Part shown: positions 1 to 8,849 of the stretch, piece by piece
Numbering within the stretch: the first letter of the stretch is position 1
How the letters are laid out: each line of letters opens with the position of its first letter
From: Larix sibirica
Taxonomy: Eukaryota > Streptophyta > Pinopsida > Pinales > Pinaceae
Length of the DNA stretch: 15,029 nucleotides
Direction: 5' to 3'
Assembly (NCBI GenBank): GCA_004151065.3
Contig: NWUY0300043207.1
Coordinates: 1 to 15,029, forward strand
Notes under the pieces: model-generated
Databases searched by the model: none
Told to the model about the DNA's origin: nothing
What the model saw: the letters and a program-made list of their open reading frames with translations, nothing else
Position numbers and translations under genes: made by a program

Positions 1-317
1 GTGTCCTTTGACTTCACTATGATGATGATGGATGGTTTTTTGTGGCCATTCACCATGGCTAATGTGTAAGGAATAAAGTTTTGAATGAAAATACAAGTCT
101 TATAAAGAGAAAGTGTGTCCTATGAGGGTCATATTGGTAGCATCACGAGGTTTTGCACATTAGGATGGGTCTAAGGGCCTTGTTGATGGTCCTAAGAATA
201 AAATAATCCCTTTCATAATAAATGATGTATCATGACAATGTCATTTATATTAAATAAGCCTTGATTATATTCCCTTGTTGTGTTTAATATACAAGGATGA
301 AACGCACACACAAAATG
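1..317. other. AT-rich intergenic sequence, no gene seen
   Basis: Short reading frames only. I see no protein motif, RNA gene or clear repeat here apart from a brief GAT trinucleotide run near 21-32. The segment ends just before the SINE-like element. Confidence 0.5.
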
Positions 318-455
318 TGCCCTAGGGGTTAGCTCAAGCAGTCATGAGCTACGTGAGATCTCCCCCCCACCAAAGTTGTGGAGGTCACAGGTTCGATTCT
401 CTTGATCCCTTTGGGGTTAGCCTCTGTAATTAGGGTTGACGATTTAACCTATTTA
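318..455 (+). mobile_element. tRNA-derived SINE-like element
   Basis: This stretch carries an internal RNA polymerase III type promoter. An A-box-like block, TTAGCTCAAGCAGT, lies at 329-342 and a near-consensus B box, GGTTCGATTCT, at 390-400, preceded by GAGGTCACA as in plant tRNA-derived SINEs. The boxes are about 60 bases apart, wider than in a tRNA gene, and no cloverleaf or 3' acceptor end can be drawn, so this is a SINE and not a tRNA gene. A CTC8-rich run at 360-368 lies between the boxes. The 5' edge is placed near the CCCTAGGGG block. The 3' edge is uncertain because no clear tail or target-site duplication was found. A weaker relative lies near 1645-1740. Confidence 0.6.
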
Positions 456-607
456 CCATCCATGACTCATGGGGAAGTACTCAAAGGGTTTTTCATGAAA
501 TTATTCCTGAGAAAATATACATATACACATTTATATATGCATGCAAGATTTCCAAAGTTTTGGTGTTGTGGAAGTGAACTTGATTGTTTGTAGTGATATA
601 AATCATG

Positions 608-688
608 CTCCCATTTTCAGCTTCATAAAATGCAGTCTCATTTTGAGTTTTATAAATGGGATCTCATTTTGAGCTTCCTAAAATGCAC
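608..688. repeat. Three imperfect tandem copies of a 26-28-bp unit
   Basis: Three adjacent copies lie at 608-635, 636-661 and 662-688. Each reads approximately TCTCATTTTGAGCTTCATAAAATGCA with a few substitutions, and the middle copy is slightly shortened. Within each unit, CATTTT and AAAATG form a short inverted pair, so each copy could fold as a small stem. Only three copies are present. No coding role is apparent. Confidence 0.7.
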
Positions 689-1017
689 ACACCTTGTGAG
701 CATCACCATGTAATTCAAATTTGAAAATCATCCGATAGGAACATATATGACATGTGTGTAAATGATTTGGATTTGAATTTGAATTTGATGTTAACGTGCT
801 CACGTTTTAGAATACTTTCCCACATATGTATGATGTGGTATGCATTTGATTCAGAGTTAAGTTGGAATAACTAACCCAATTGTATGAAGTGAATAAACCA
901 TAAGAAATTCAACATTTCTATTTTCCTTTCAATAGGTCTCATTTAGATAATCAAATTAAATATTCCTTTAAATATATAACGAGTGTTTATGTTATAACCC
1001 TATGGTCATCCTAATAA
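689..1017. other. AT-rich spacer, possible outer arm of the adjacent hairpin
   Basis: No gene is recognised. A run of alternating AATTTGAATTTGAATTTGA occurs near 768-787. From about 940 onward, short matches (for example TTTAAAT) to the reverse complement of 1185-1230 suggest that the inverted repeat at 1018-1177 may once have extended outward. These matches are AT-rich and weak. Confidence 0.35.
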
Positions 1018-1177
1018 GGATCCCCCATGTGCAATGAGGGAGAAAATGTATATATAGAGGTCAAAATAGTCATTATTCAAGACAAGAGCATATGATTTGG
1101 ATATATTGATGTTTCCAATGATGACTATTTTGACCTCTTATATACAAATTCCCATTCATTGCACATGTGGTCCCCCT
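1018..1177. repeat. Long imperfect inverted repeat (foldback, MITE-like)
   Basis: The left arm (1018-1073) and right arm (1121-1177) are near reverse complements around a spacer of about 47 bases. The innermost 18 bases (1056-1073 with 1121-1138) pair perfectly, as do 12 bases at 1026-1037 with 1156-1167. The segments between them pair with a few mismatches and small indels. A transcript would form a stem of more than 50 bp. Small foldback transposons and young microRNA precursors both look like this, and the sequence does not decide between them. No terminal inverted repeat family or target-site duplication could be assigned. Confidence 0.75.
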
Positions 1178-1189
1178 ACTAGGTCAAGC

Positions 1190-1640
1190 TTTATCACACA
1201 TGCATTTAAATCCATTAAATCTATTCTCTTATCCACATGTACCCATCATAGGTTCATAATTTTGTATTATTCAAAAATTGGTTGTGGATTTACTCTTACA
1301 ACCCTAGTAGCATCCAAAAATGATAGAGACTATAGTTCTAGTGAAATTAAACCTAGATCTCCTACACCCTTCAAAAACTAAAAATAGTAATGTCTCCCTA
1401 CTCTAAGAATTGCAATGGCATATTCTTATGAACTACCCTAGTAACCATAGAAACTTAGAAAACATAGATAATATAGAAAAGTAAAAATTACACCATCAAA
1501 TTGAGTAGATTATAGACAACACTTGACTATTCATTTTAATGTCCTTGCATAAGTCTTCATGTGCATTTTGATGTGAATGAACTCCTTAGAGTATCTCCCA
1601 AGCTGTTAGGTAGACATGTCTATCTATTTTTCTAGACCGA
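1190..1640. other. No recognised gene
   Basis: This is AT-rich sequence. A frame of about 94 codons overlaps the hairpin at 1097-1381, but it has no recognisable domain and part of it is simply the hairpin arm, so it is not called as a gene. Confidence 0.4.
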
Positions 1641-1644
1641 CATA

Positions 1645-1740
1645 TCCCTAAGGGTAGTTAGACTAGCATTCATTTTAGTATACTTCATACAAAGTTATGT
1701 AATTTCACTCATGGGTTCAATTTCCTAGTCTTGAGGTATA
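1645..1740 (+). mobile_element. Degenerate second SINE-like copy (tentative)
   Basis: The sequence starts CCCTAAGGGTAGTTAGACTAGCATTCAT (A-box region from about 1648) and has a B-box-like GGGTTCAATTTCC at 1713-1725. The start-to-B-box distance is about 65 bases, against about 70 in the copy at 318-455. The opening blocks align well (CCCTAGGGGTTAG against CCCTAAGGGTAG). The middle is not conserved, so relatedness rests on two short blocks and their spacing. Confidence 0.35.
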
Positions 1741-2573
1741 AGATGTGTTTTCCAAAATCAACAAAGTAGCAACAACCCCATGGCTCGTTAACCTCCCAAC
1801 TTTTTGCTTCCACATCTTCTTTCCAGTGATTAGTCCTATCAATGGAACAAGTTAGAATCCATTGGAGTCCTACAATTTCGCTCAAGTTCCATCATAGAGG
1901 ACTCCCAACATCACATGCATCACCAATGGTTGCAACATAATAGTGGTAGTTTTCTATTCTCTTTCTAACGTTGAGATAAGGGTGAGTGCACAAAGTTCAT
2001 GGACCTTTTAGATGCAATCCAAGGTATAGAAAACTTGCTCTCTTATGAGAATCCATAGCGGGAATGTGTTTGTATAAAATAGGTTTGTGGAGGATCGAGC
2101 CTAAAAACTCATATGACACATTGGCTAGGTGAAAGGAATGCACATGTGATTTCACTTCACTAAAATGTGTGCATGTGTTTTACTCCATGTTTTTTTTAAC
2201 ATATAAGAAACGTGCACATGTTCCTTCTGTCATCAAATAAAATTTGAATTTTCCCATGGCCATGCCTTATTCTTAACATTTGTCCTTTCTCCTTGCAATT
2301 AAATAAAATCATGACCATGATTTAGATATTACACTTCCCCGAGGATGTGGATTTCAAATTATATCAAGAAATTGGCATTGAATTACAAATTTTATGGTGG
2401 ATTTACTCTCATTGATAGTATTTGGAAGCAAACGATTCGAGGTTGGTGGCTCAAACATTTATTCTCTTTGCAATGAATTATATTTCCAAATTTTGGTTTA
2501 TTATTCATCCATTTGTTCTTTCATTGGGATTTGAAGTCTTTTAAGAATCTTGTGAATCCATTTTAGGATGTCC
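1741..2573. other. AT-rich intergenic sequence, no gene recognised
   Basis: No open frame with recognisable motifs was found on either strand. Between about 2135 and 2225 there are three copies of a GCACATG-type motif, in both orientations. The right end adjoins the minus-strand zinc-knuckle fragment. If that fragment is a LINE, this is where its downstream part would lie, but no reverse-transcriptase motif is visible. Confidence 0.4.
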
Positions 2574-2756
2574 CTACCCTACCTTATCCTTCTCTAGTTC
2601 ATCAATCTTCTTCTTGCATGGATATTCAAAATGCCCACAATCTTGGCAAACCCTGCACTCAAATGAGATGTGTTTCATAATATATTCTTGATCCCAAATG
2701 AGGGAAGATACTAAATTTTTAAAAATGTTATTGTTTTGGAAAAAGGGGAAATGGCA
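2574..2756 (-). pseudogene. Retroelement zinc-knuckle (gag / LINE ORF1-like) fragment
   Basis: On the minus strand, 60 codons are open between an upstream TAA and a TAG at 2574-2576. The segment contains a perfect CCHC zinc knuckle, CRVCQDCGHFEYPC, at 2657-2616, with Cys, Cys, His and Cys spaced CX2CX4HX4C. It is preceded by a stretch containing SSLIWDQEYIMKHISFE and followed by a basic run, KKKIDELEKDK. A knuckle of this form after a Trp-containing, Phe-Glu/Phe-Arg-Cys context is typical of nucleic-acid-binding gag-like proteins and of plant LINE ORF1 (DUF4283/zf-CCHC type). The family choice is inference. The fragment is far shorter than any intact ORF1 and has no start codon. No reverse-transcriptase remnant was found nearby. 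Confidence 0.6.
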
Positions 2757-3283
2757 TTAAATTTGAAAGAGTCAATACTGACTATAAAGTATGTTTGGAT
2801 TGGATAATTGTGTGATACCTCCTAGTATCGAATACTTTGAGATTGTAAATCATTGTCTTTGTTCATATCCATTGACATGAGTTATTAATTATCTTGTTTC
2901 TTTCTTGTTGTCCTTAAGAAAACTCTACAAATTGGTAACCAACAAGTCCCTAGAATGGGCTCTGGTAGTTTTCTCTTTAGTATTGATAAGTTCTAGAGAA
3001 ATATTATGTCAAAACCATATTGTTTCTAGGTTAGTTTAAGTAGTTTTATGATGAATAGGTGGATTTCCTATAAATTGATTACAGGTGGATTATGTTTTGG
3101 ACACACTATATTAAAAGGTATATACAATATTTGATTTTCATGATTTTTTTTCTTAAATATTTCATTGCAGTGGTGAGAATTGGATTTTGAAAACCCAAAC
3201 TCCTATGTGCCAAATCTAAATATTCCAAGCATAAACCCTAATGGAAACTCAAAAATCCCCAATGTAAACCACCTAGGTTGGGT
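2757..3283. other. AT-rich sequence, possible upstream part of the zinc-knuckle pseudogene
   Basis: No motif is recognised. On the minus strand just upstream of the zinc-knuckle frame, another frame reads DSFKFNAISPF around 2769-2737. This could be the continuation after a frameshift, but it is too short to prove. Nothing else is supported. Confidence 0.3.
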
Positions 3284-3349
3284 ATCTCTCTTAGTATTTC
3301 GATGTTTTGGTCCATCGATGGACCATAATACCAAAATACTATGAGAGAT
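3284..3349. repeat. 33-bp-stem hairpin with perfect central palindrome
   Basis: Bases 3284-3316 pair with 3317-3349 without any gap. 28 of 33 positions are complementary, and one of the five mismatches is a G-T wobble. The centre, TGGTCCATCGATGGACCA at 3308-3325, is a perfect 18-bp palindrome, so the two arms abut with no loop. It is followed at 3363-3375 by a small hairpin, GGGTCTAAGACCC. Palindromes this tight are seen in foldback insertions. No protein-coding role is visible. Confidence 0.8.
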
Positions 3350-3375
3350 GAGCAATATTTTTAGGGTCTAAGACC

Positions 3376-3926
3376 CACTTCAATCCTTACTTGCCCAAAT
3401 TGTACAAGCCATTATTCATATAATGTCAATTACCCAAGAAAATAGATCGTCATAAATCTTACCTCTTATAGAGAGTGGAAACATTATGAATATGCAGACA
3501 ATTTGGATCACAATGCAATAAAAAACTAAAGATTAAAAAAGATGATATTTTCACCCTTTTCATAGATCCTGGTATAGTGAAATCACAAACACTAGAAAAC
3601 CTTATATTTATAGCTAATGGTTCACTTATCAACCATTTATTGATAATTATATGGACATGTGGTACATGTTTTTTGATGTGTTGTCTCATAACAATAGGGA
3701 AATCCCACTATACTTCTTGAGGAAAAAGTATGCAGGTTTTTTTTGTGGAAAACATGTAAATTATTTTCATTTCCTAGTATTCTAGGGGGATGGTTTGAGG
3801 ATTCCACAAAACATATCCAATCTCAGGAATCAAGATGTAAACTGCAAAATCCATCCACCTTGTAGGTATCTACCTAGGGTAGAATTCCCTCCTACAAAGT
3901 AATTTCTTCCATAGACACAAGAACCA
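3376..3926. other. No recognised gene
   Basis: A minus-strand frame of 76 codons (3459-3689) shows no domain. A 14-base palindrome, TAGGTATCTACCTA, lies at 3863-3876. If the exon-like segment starting at 3948 is real, promoter or 5' untranslated sequence could lie here, but no clear TATA-plus-start arrangement was found. Confidence 0.35.
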
Positions 3927-3947
3927 TTGCTTCATTTCACACAGACG

Positions 3948-4194
3948 ATGGTCCATCATGCCACATTTGTTGATGGTATTGACCAGTTGGGGACATTATC
4001 TACTAGTGGGGCCAGGCCATCGTCTATTCATGGGGTAATACCATCATCTCACGGTGGGGGAGGACCACCATCTAACATCGGGCGTGAAATATCATCTATC
4101 AGTGGTCGTAGTTTGTATTCACATCCATGCATGTTCTGTGGCCATATTTTCGAGAGTACTACACGAGATATTAAATGGTGGACTTTTGAGCTAG
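3948..4194 (+). CDS. Putative exon of an unrecognised gene or transposon
   Basis: From ATG 3948 an open frame runs to 4194, where the sequence GAGCTAG|GTAAGT gives a consensus plant splice donor (GT at 4195-4196) with one base carried over (phase 1). The frame stays open upstream to 3927 from a TTG. The peptide is Gly/Ser/Pro-rich in the middle, with repeated PSSIHG / PSSHGG / ISSISG blocks. It then has SHPCMFCGHIFESTTRDIKWW, where CX2C followed by TTR and KWW resembles the first half of a BED-type zinc finger as in hAT transposases; the expected histidines are not seen, so this is speculative. The segment is less AT-rich than its surroundings. Candidate next exons are a segment from 4446 and one at 10322-10422; both keep the frame. 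Confidence 0.3.
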
Positions 4195-4276
4195 GTAAGT
4201 ACAATGATATGTTTAAATTTTATTGGATTTATAATTAGTTAATTAATTTTGTTCATGTTTTTTTTTTCCCCTTATG

Positions 4277-4300
4277 GTGTGTGTGTGTGTGTGTGTGTGT
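4277..4300. repeat. (GT)12 microsatellite
   Basis: Twelve uninterrupted GT dinucleotides lie shortly after a T-rich run, within the possible intron that follows the donor at 4195. Confidence 0.95.
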
Positions 4301-4445
4301 TTATACTTGTAGTTGTCATCTTTTTCCTCTCAAGGATAAAATATTGATCATGTGGCTAGTTCTCCCCCTACCACCTTTATTGAGATATTCATTTAGTTGA
4401 ATTCTTGAATAAAATCCATTTATTCCCAATTCATAATTATAATAG

Positions 4446-4556
4446 GGAATTATAATGGTCTGTGTGTAAGTGATTCACCTCATGGTAGACATGAACCAAT
4501 GTTTCAAAGTAGTACAATTGGAAGGGTGGTTGTGGTTAGGGCACAAAGATATATTG
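4446..4556 (+). other. Possible short exon after an AG acceptor (weak)
   Basis: After AATAG at 4441-4445, an open stretch of about 37 codons includes SDSPHGRHEPMFQSSTIG and then a Val-rich run before a TAA at 4558. With the single G left by the exon ending at 4194 it reads on in frame (GGG AAT TAT). The T-rich and GT-repeat sequence before it could be an intron. A run this long can arise by chance in a 15-kb window, and no domain is recognised. Confidence 0.2.
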
Positions 4557-4559
4557 GAT

Positions 4560-6270
4560 AATGTATAACCTATTCATAGCTGTTGATTGATTGATACATT
4601 ATGCATGTATTTTTTAAATTGTTGAATCATGCATGTTCACAACACTTAGATGGAATTTAACATTTTTCCATTAACATATTCACCTACTATTCATCTCACC
4701 CACAAAAAGTGATTGTGGCTAGGAAATAGTGTTGTTGGTCGAATATTGTTCTAAGAGGAATCAATCATTGGATATGACTATGGTGGGTATAGTGAAAGTT
4801 GAAGTGGAAAGAAAACCACTATGTGTATGCACACTAGATGGGTTATGTACTCCTACCAATGGTTTGTAAAGTGGTATGCACTTGCACCTAGTTTGCAATC
4901 CCTAAACACATAATCACACTTTTTTCTTGTGTTGTTGTCTTGTGTCAAGTATTTGCATTTAAAAACCATTGACCCAATAGGGAAGTGGTTTCCTTCATAA
5001 TTAATTAGGGATATATTAAGGGTTTTATTTATCTCTAAACAACATGCTAACTAGTAATTTCCACCCCATACATCATCTTTTGGGGCAACCAATGCATATA
5101 TGTTCCCTATCGAATATAATGTATAATGCTTAAAATTATTGAAAAAAATGGAGATGCATTAAATTTAAGTGAGATATAAGATAATATAAGGTCATTTATG
5201 TCCAATAGATGACCATAAATAAGTGAAAGAGACTATGAATAATATATATATATATGTACAATATTTGATACATGACAATAATAATAAGAAATAGATGATT
5301 AGTATACCTCTAATGGGGTTATTCAATGATTTCACATTGATCAAAAAAAGGTGATATTCGATCCCATCCATCAACCTAGTTTGAATATTCACACTAATCC
5401 TATTCACCATCACTATATGGGGAATAGAAGTAGGTGATTTTTCTCATCCATATTTAAAATACAAGGTTGTCAAAGTTTTAGATCGAATGAACTTACCATG
5501 AGTACCATACACACTCTCGTATTCCCATACATGTGAATGATATACCTTGAAAACCTCCCAAAAAATATCTACATGTGTCTTTTCCTTGTTTATTGCTCAT
5601 ACTCTTGTTCCCTCTACCATTTCTGACATATACCACATGACTATAAAATTTTCAAATCAAATAGGGGAATTTGTAGGTCACTTAAAATCCTCCCCACATA
5701 AGGTTGTTTTGTTGCACTCTCAAACTATGTCACGCTCTCCTTTCCCATGGCTAGTCTCAAGATAGTTCGACATATGTGGCACCTTGAATTTTGTGTGCCA
5801 TCAACTAGCACAACCACTGGACCAAATCCAATGTTGCTCCATCTATATATATTTCTCTCAAATGATGATAGAACAAATTGAAGCAATACTGTGCATAATT
5901 GAATTCATGGCACCTATAATTACTTAGATAGATGTGATATTACTTCAATATTACTCGTTTGTCTTCACTGCTATCTTGACCACACCTTTATGTGATATGG
6001 ACCATTAAGAAAACCTAATTTTAATTATAATATTGAATTTTAATCTCATTTTAGAGATGGAGGTTATAGTTCTTGGTAAAATCAACCACTAAAAGTATCG
6101 TACTGAGGGAAAAATACTTTTGCACATTTTAAACTACTCATCCTACCATCAAACCACATGGATATGCTGAACATATTTTGGGGTCTTTTTGTTCCTTGTT
6201 GAATCTCTACATAATTTATATTTATAAGTGAAGTTTGAAAGAAGAAAAAATGATAAGTTAGAGAAAGTTA
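4560..6270. other. 1.7 kb AT-rich sequence without a recognised gene
   Basis: Scattered short frames occur, for example one near 4820-4915 that reads MCMHTRWVMYSYQWFVKWY, but no domain, splice context or family could be supported. A (AT)7 microsatellite is at 5242-5255. A 6-bp inverted pair, TGGCAC/GTGCCA, flanks 12 bases near 5779-5802. If the exons either side belong together, this is intron. Confidence 0.4.
5242..5255. repeat. (AT)7 microsatellite
   Basis: Seven AT dinucleotides in AT-rich DNA. Confidence 0.85.
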
Positions 6271-6454
6271 TGCAGCAGGGATCAACAAAACCAATCAAAC
6301 CCGCTTTCCCAGGATTAGTCTGATTCCAAATTTAGTAGAACCTCCAACTTAGCAGAATCAACTAAGTCTTTTCTCCAAAAAATTGTTGAAGGGAAGACTT
6401 CAAACTAGTGGTGAATTAGAATTCATAAAAATTATGGGTCCCACCTTCCTATTT

Positions 6455-6554
6455 TACCTTCCTGCAATCGCCTTCTACAATCACCTTCCGCAATCACCTT
6501 CCACAATCGCCTTCCACAATCTCCTTCCGCAATCGCCTTCCACAATTACCTTGG
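6455..6554. repeat. 13-bp minisatellite, about seven units
   Basis: Six full 13-bp units of the form C(G/A/T)CCTTCC(A/G)CAAT run without gaps from 6469 to 6546. A 14-base related unit (6455-6468) precedes them and a partial unit follows. The units differ at the second position and at the base before CAAT (A or G), and the variants are interspersed, suggesting repeated duplication. On the minus strand, the orientation of the host element, the unit reads ATTG(T/C)GGAAGG(C/T)G. Confidence 0.9.
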
Positions 6555-6555
6555 A

Positions 6556-6808
6556 CCGTCGGATCAGACACAGGTTATATCAACGGTGGATTTGAATTGG
6601 CTTACGGTACATTTGATGGAGATTTAACATCCGTTTATTTCGTTAACCCCCTCTCAAGTACACGAGCGAGATGTCGTCTGAGCCGTTGATCACTTCGCCG
6701 CTTCTCTTGTCCGTTGATATACGATCAAATGAAGAACGCTCACTTTGTAAGTCAGATATCTATCTTTCGCGCAAGTTCACCCAGTGAAATCCTTCCTCCA
6801 TCGTTGAT
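6556..6808. promoter_or_regulatory. Cluster of CCGTTGAT-type motifs in a CpG-containing island
   Basis: CCGTTGAT occurs at 6683-6690 and 6711-6718 and in reverse (ATCAACGG) at 6579-6586. TCGTTGAT follows at 6801-6808 and a related CCGTCGGATC at 6556-6565. The surroundings have many CpG dinucleotides, unlike the AT-rich flanks. Repeated short motifs in both orientations within an LTR-like segment could be protein-binding sites for the element's transcription. No factor is recognised. Confidence 0.35.
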
Positions 6809-7479
6809 GTGTCTTCTCTCAATCTGGATCATCCAAACACTATGGAACAAACCAATACAATTTCTATGACTCTGTGTTGATTGATCAGAGAATCAATCAA
6901 TCAACTCAATCGGCCTTCACCGGACTCGATCTCCCTTTCTAAACCTGCACATCATCTCTTGAATGGAATGGAACTTCCATTAAAATCATCCAATTCGGCA
7001 TTACGACGTCATTCTAGTCCAACCCTGAGCTTCACCTTTTTGGATTCATATCCACAGAGAATCAATCCTTTTAGTGATCTATGATACATGTTTTACATTG
7101 TAGATTATAACATTTACTCATACACTCACACACAAAGATCAGTCAACCATCTCTGCAACATTCAATTCCCTAAAACCCCCAATTTATAGGTGGTTCATCA
7201 ACACAAACTTCTCAGGAATTTAACAGGTTCATCAATCATTCAATTTACAAAATCATACACATAGAAATAACTACTATTCTATCAATTCAAACATAATTCA
7301 TCCATTAATATAGAGACATGCAAAATTGTCTTTCTTCACTCAATCACAAGAAACCTGTACATTCACATTTGTTCAAAACCTGTGTTCTGATCTTCATATA
7401 CCTAATACAACTCTTACCAACGTCCTTGGCCTGATTTTTCACTGTTTGTCCACACCCTATGCCTCGTAGGCTCACACAA

Positions 7480-7485
7480 TATATA
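7480..7485 (-). promoter_or_regulatory. TATA-like motif of the LTR
   Basis: TATATA on the minus strand lies about 345 bases into the LTR-like segment, a plausible place for the boundary between U3 and R. It is supported only by position and sequence. Confidence 0.35.
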
Positions 7486-7828
7486 CAGAAGGATCCTAAA
7501 ACCATTTCTGGTTCAGATCCAATAAAATATCAACACACTCCTACATTTGATTAACTGTAATCTAATATTATCAAGCACTCAATCCTATCTCTATAAATCG
7601 CTCATGAGACCATTTGATTCTCATCGAATGCTACCATTAGACATGGAGTTAGTTACATGGCCCACTCAATGACTCATCTAAACTAATGACTCACCATCTA
7701 TCTAGAATCACACTAGAAAACCAAAGCATTTGTACAATATTTCATTAAAAACCTCTGCTTAGGAAAATGTCAAGACCCTAAGGTCTGACCTATCATTGGA
7801 CTTGAGTGGAGAGCAGGATGCTCTTGCA

Positions 7829-8845
7829 TCAGACTCCCCAGGAAGAAATAAATATGACCTCCTGGTCATAACATTCAATCTTTAGTACTCCTGGATCCCA
7901 AAATTTATGCTAAAGCTTCTCATTTGCTTCATGGTTGTCTTGTTGTCTTGTTGCTGACTGTAACTCCCCTAGATTCCACACTTTCTACTGCAATGCTCCA
8001 CTAGCTTTTCTTTTGAAATCTTCCTTTTTCAATTGTCTTCTACTGCTTTTATTTCTTTCTATGCTGATTTAGATATTTATATTCTCCTCATGCCTTCTCT
8101 GGGACACGTTCACCATCATCATCCTCATTTCTCCAATCTCCATGTCCAGTCTATTTACTGGCTGGTACACCATCTTGTTGTGAACTTGCTTTTGTTCTTT
8201 TGGATGAATTATGTTGTTGTTGTCCATTACCTATTGCATCCTTATATCTTAAGGATTCCTACTCTTATCTTCATTCATGACATTTTCATTTGAGAACATA
8301 ATATGCTCCCTAGAATCAGTTTGAGTTAAACCTTCAAACTGTCTATAGTCTCCATCACTTGTATCTTTCGCCAACCATTCCTTAAAAAACATTATCTCAT
8401 CCTCAAAATTCATCAACTTTGAATGTTGAACTTGAGGTTCAAATTCACCCTTTGAGGCTACTTCCCAATCATGTTCCTTATTCTTGGTTATGCATGCATT
8501 CTCTAGTTTAAATTGATAATTAAAATTTACCTCCTTGGATTTCGATGCTATGGGAACCTTTTCTTCTCTGTAATACTTTTGTGAACATGCTTCCTCTCCT
8601 CTAGTTGGACTTTATCTTCCCTCTCAATCCTGTTTACTCAACAATTCTTCTAGCAACTCAATCTCTTTATTCCATCTTGTAAGTATTGTAACAAAATGAT
8701 TATATTCAACCTTCCTTTGGCCATTATCACGAGCCAAATATTCCTCTCTCTGTGCAACAATAGTCTTTACTAATTGTTTTCCAGCACTCTGCTTGTTAAT
8801 GTTGTATGTTCTTCCTCTTGGATGTCTTCGTGAGCCAAATTTCTT
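7829..8845 (-). pseudogene. Retroelement ORF, C-terminal part (decayed)
   Basis: A single minus-strand frame runs from 8845 to a TGA at 7829-7831, 339 codons with only seven internal stops. An AT-rich non-coding frame this long would have many more. The start reads GSRRHPRGRTYNINKQSAGK, basic and gag-like, followed by a heptad-like stretch containing RWNKEIELLEELLSKQ that could form a coiled coil. The middle is Glu/Lys/Asn-rich. The end contains KFWDPGVLKIECYDQEV just before the purine-rich tract. Several stops are TAG or TAA where CAG or CAA would suit the context. No enzymatic domain is seen. I do not recognise the family beyond a retroelement-type structural protein. Confidence 0.55.
7832..7844 (-). 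other. Candidate polypurine tract
   Basis: Minus-strand TTCCTGGGGAGTC lies immediately after the C-terminus of the decayed ORF and before the TGATGCA start of the LTR-like segment, the expected place for the plus-strand DNA primer. It is short and interrupted by pyrimidines, so position is the main support. Confidence 0.35.
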
Positions 8846-8849
8846 TCAT

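Larger units (their letters stand above)
6271..7831 (-). repeat. LTR-like segment (3' LTR of the minus-strand element)
   Basis: On the minus strand this starts at TGATGCA (7831) directly after a purine-rich tract and may end at CTGCTGCA near 6271, so it would have TG...CA ends and a length of about 1.56 kb. It contains a TATATA motif at 7485-7480. About 15-40 bases downstream is a stretch GAGCCTACGAGGCATAGGG and then GTGTGGACAAACAG, which recalls the transcription-start (R) region of plant LTRs. The segment holds no reading frame of note. It does hold a minisatellite and a CpG-containing motif cluster (6455-6808). There is no second copy in the window to prove that it is an LTR, so its limits are inferred. 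Confidence 0.4.

Noticed and set aside
318-400. A true tRNA gene
   Set aside because: The A and B boxes are about 60 bases apart and no cloverleaf arms or acceptor stem can be paired.
1097-1381. 94-codon plus-strand frame
   Set aside because: Starts inside the hairpin spacer and uses the hairpin arm; no recognisable motif.
6440-6554. CRISPR-like array
   Set aside because: The 13-bp units are contiguous without unique spacers; this is a minisatellite in plant DNA.
6383-6595. 70-codon frame with repeated LPQSPSTIAF-like units
   Set aside because: The repeats come from the 13-bp minisatellite, not from a protein.
8100-8150. His-rich peptide (HVHHHHPH) as a metal-binding protein
   Set aside because: It is antisense to a Met/Asp-rich part of the decayed retroelement frame.
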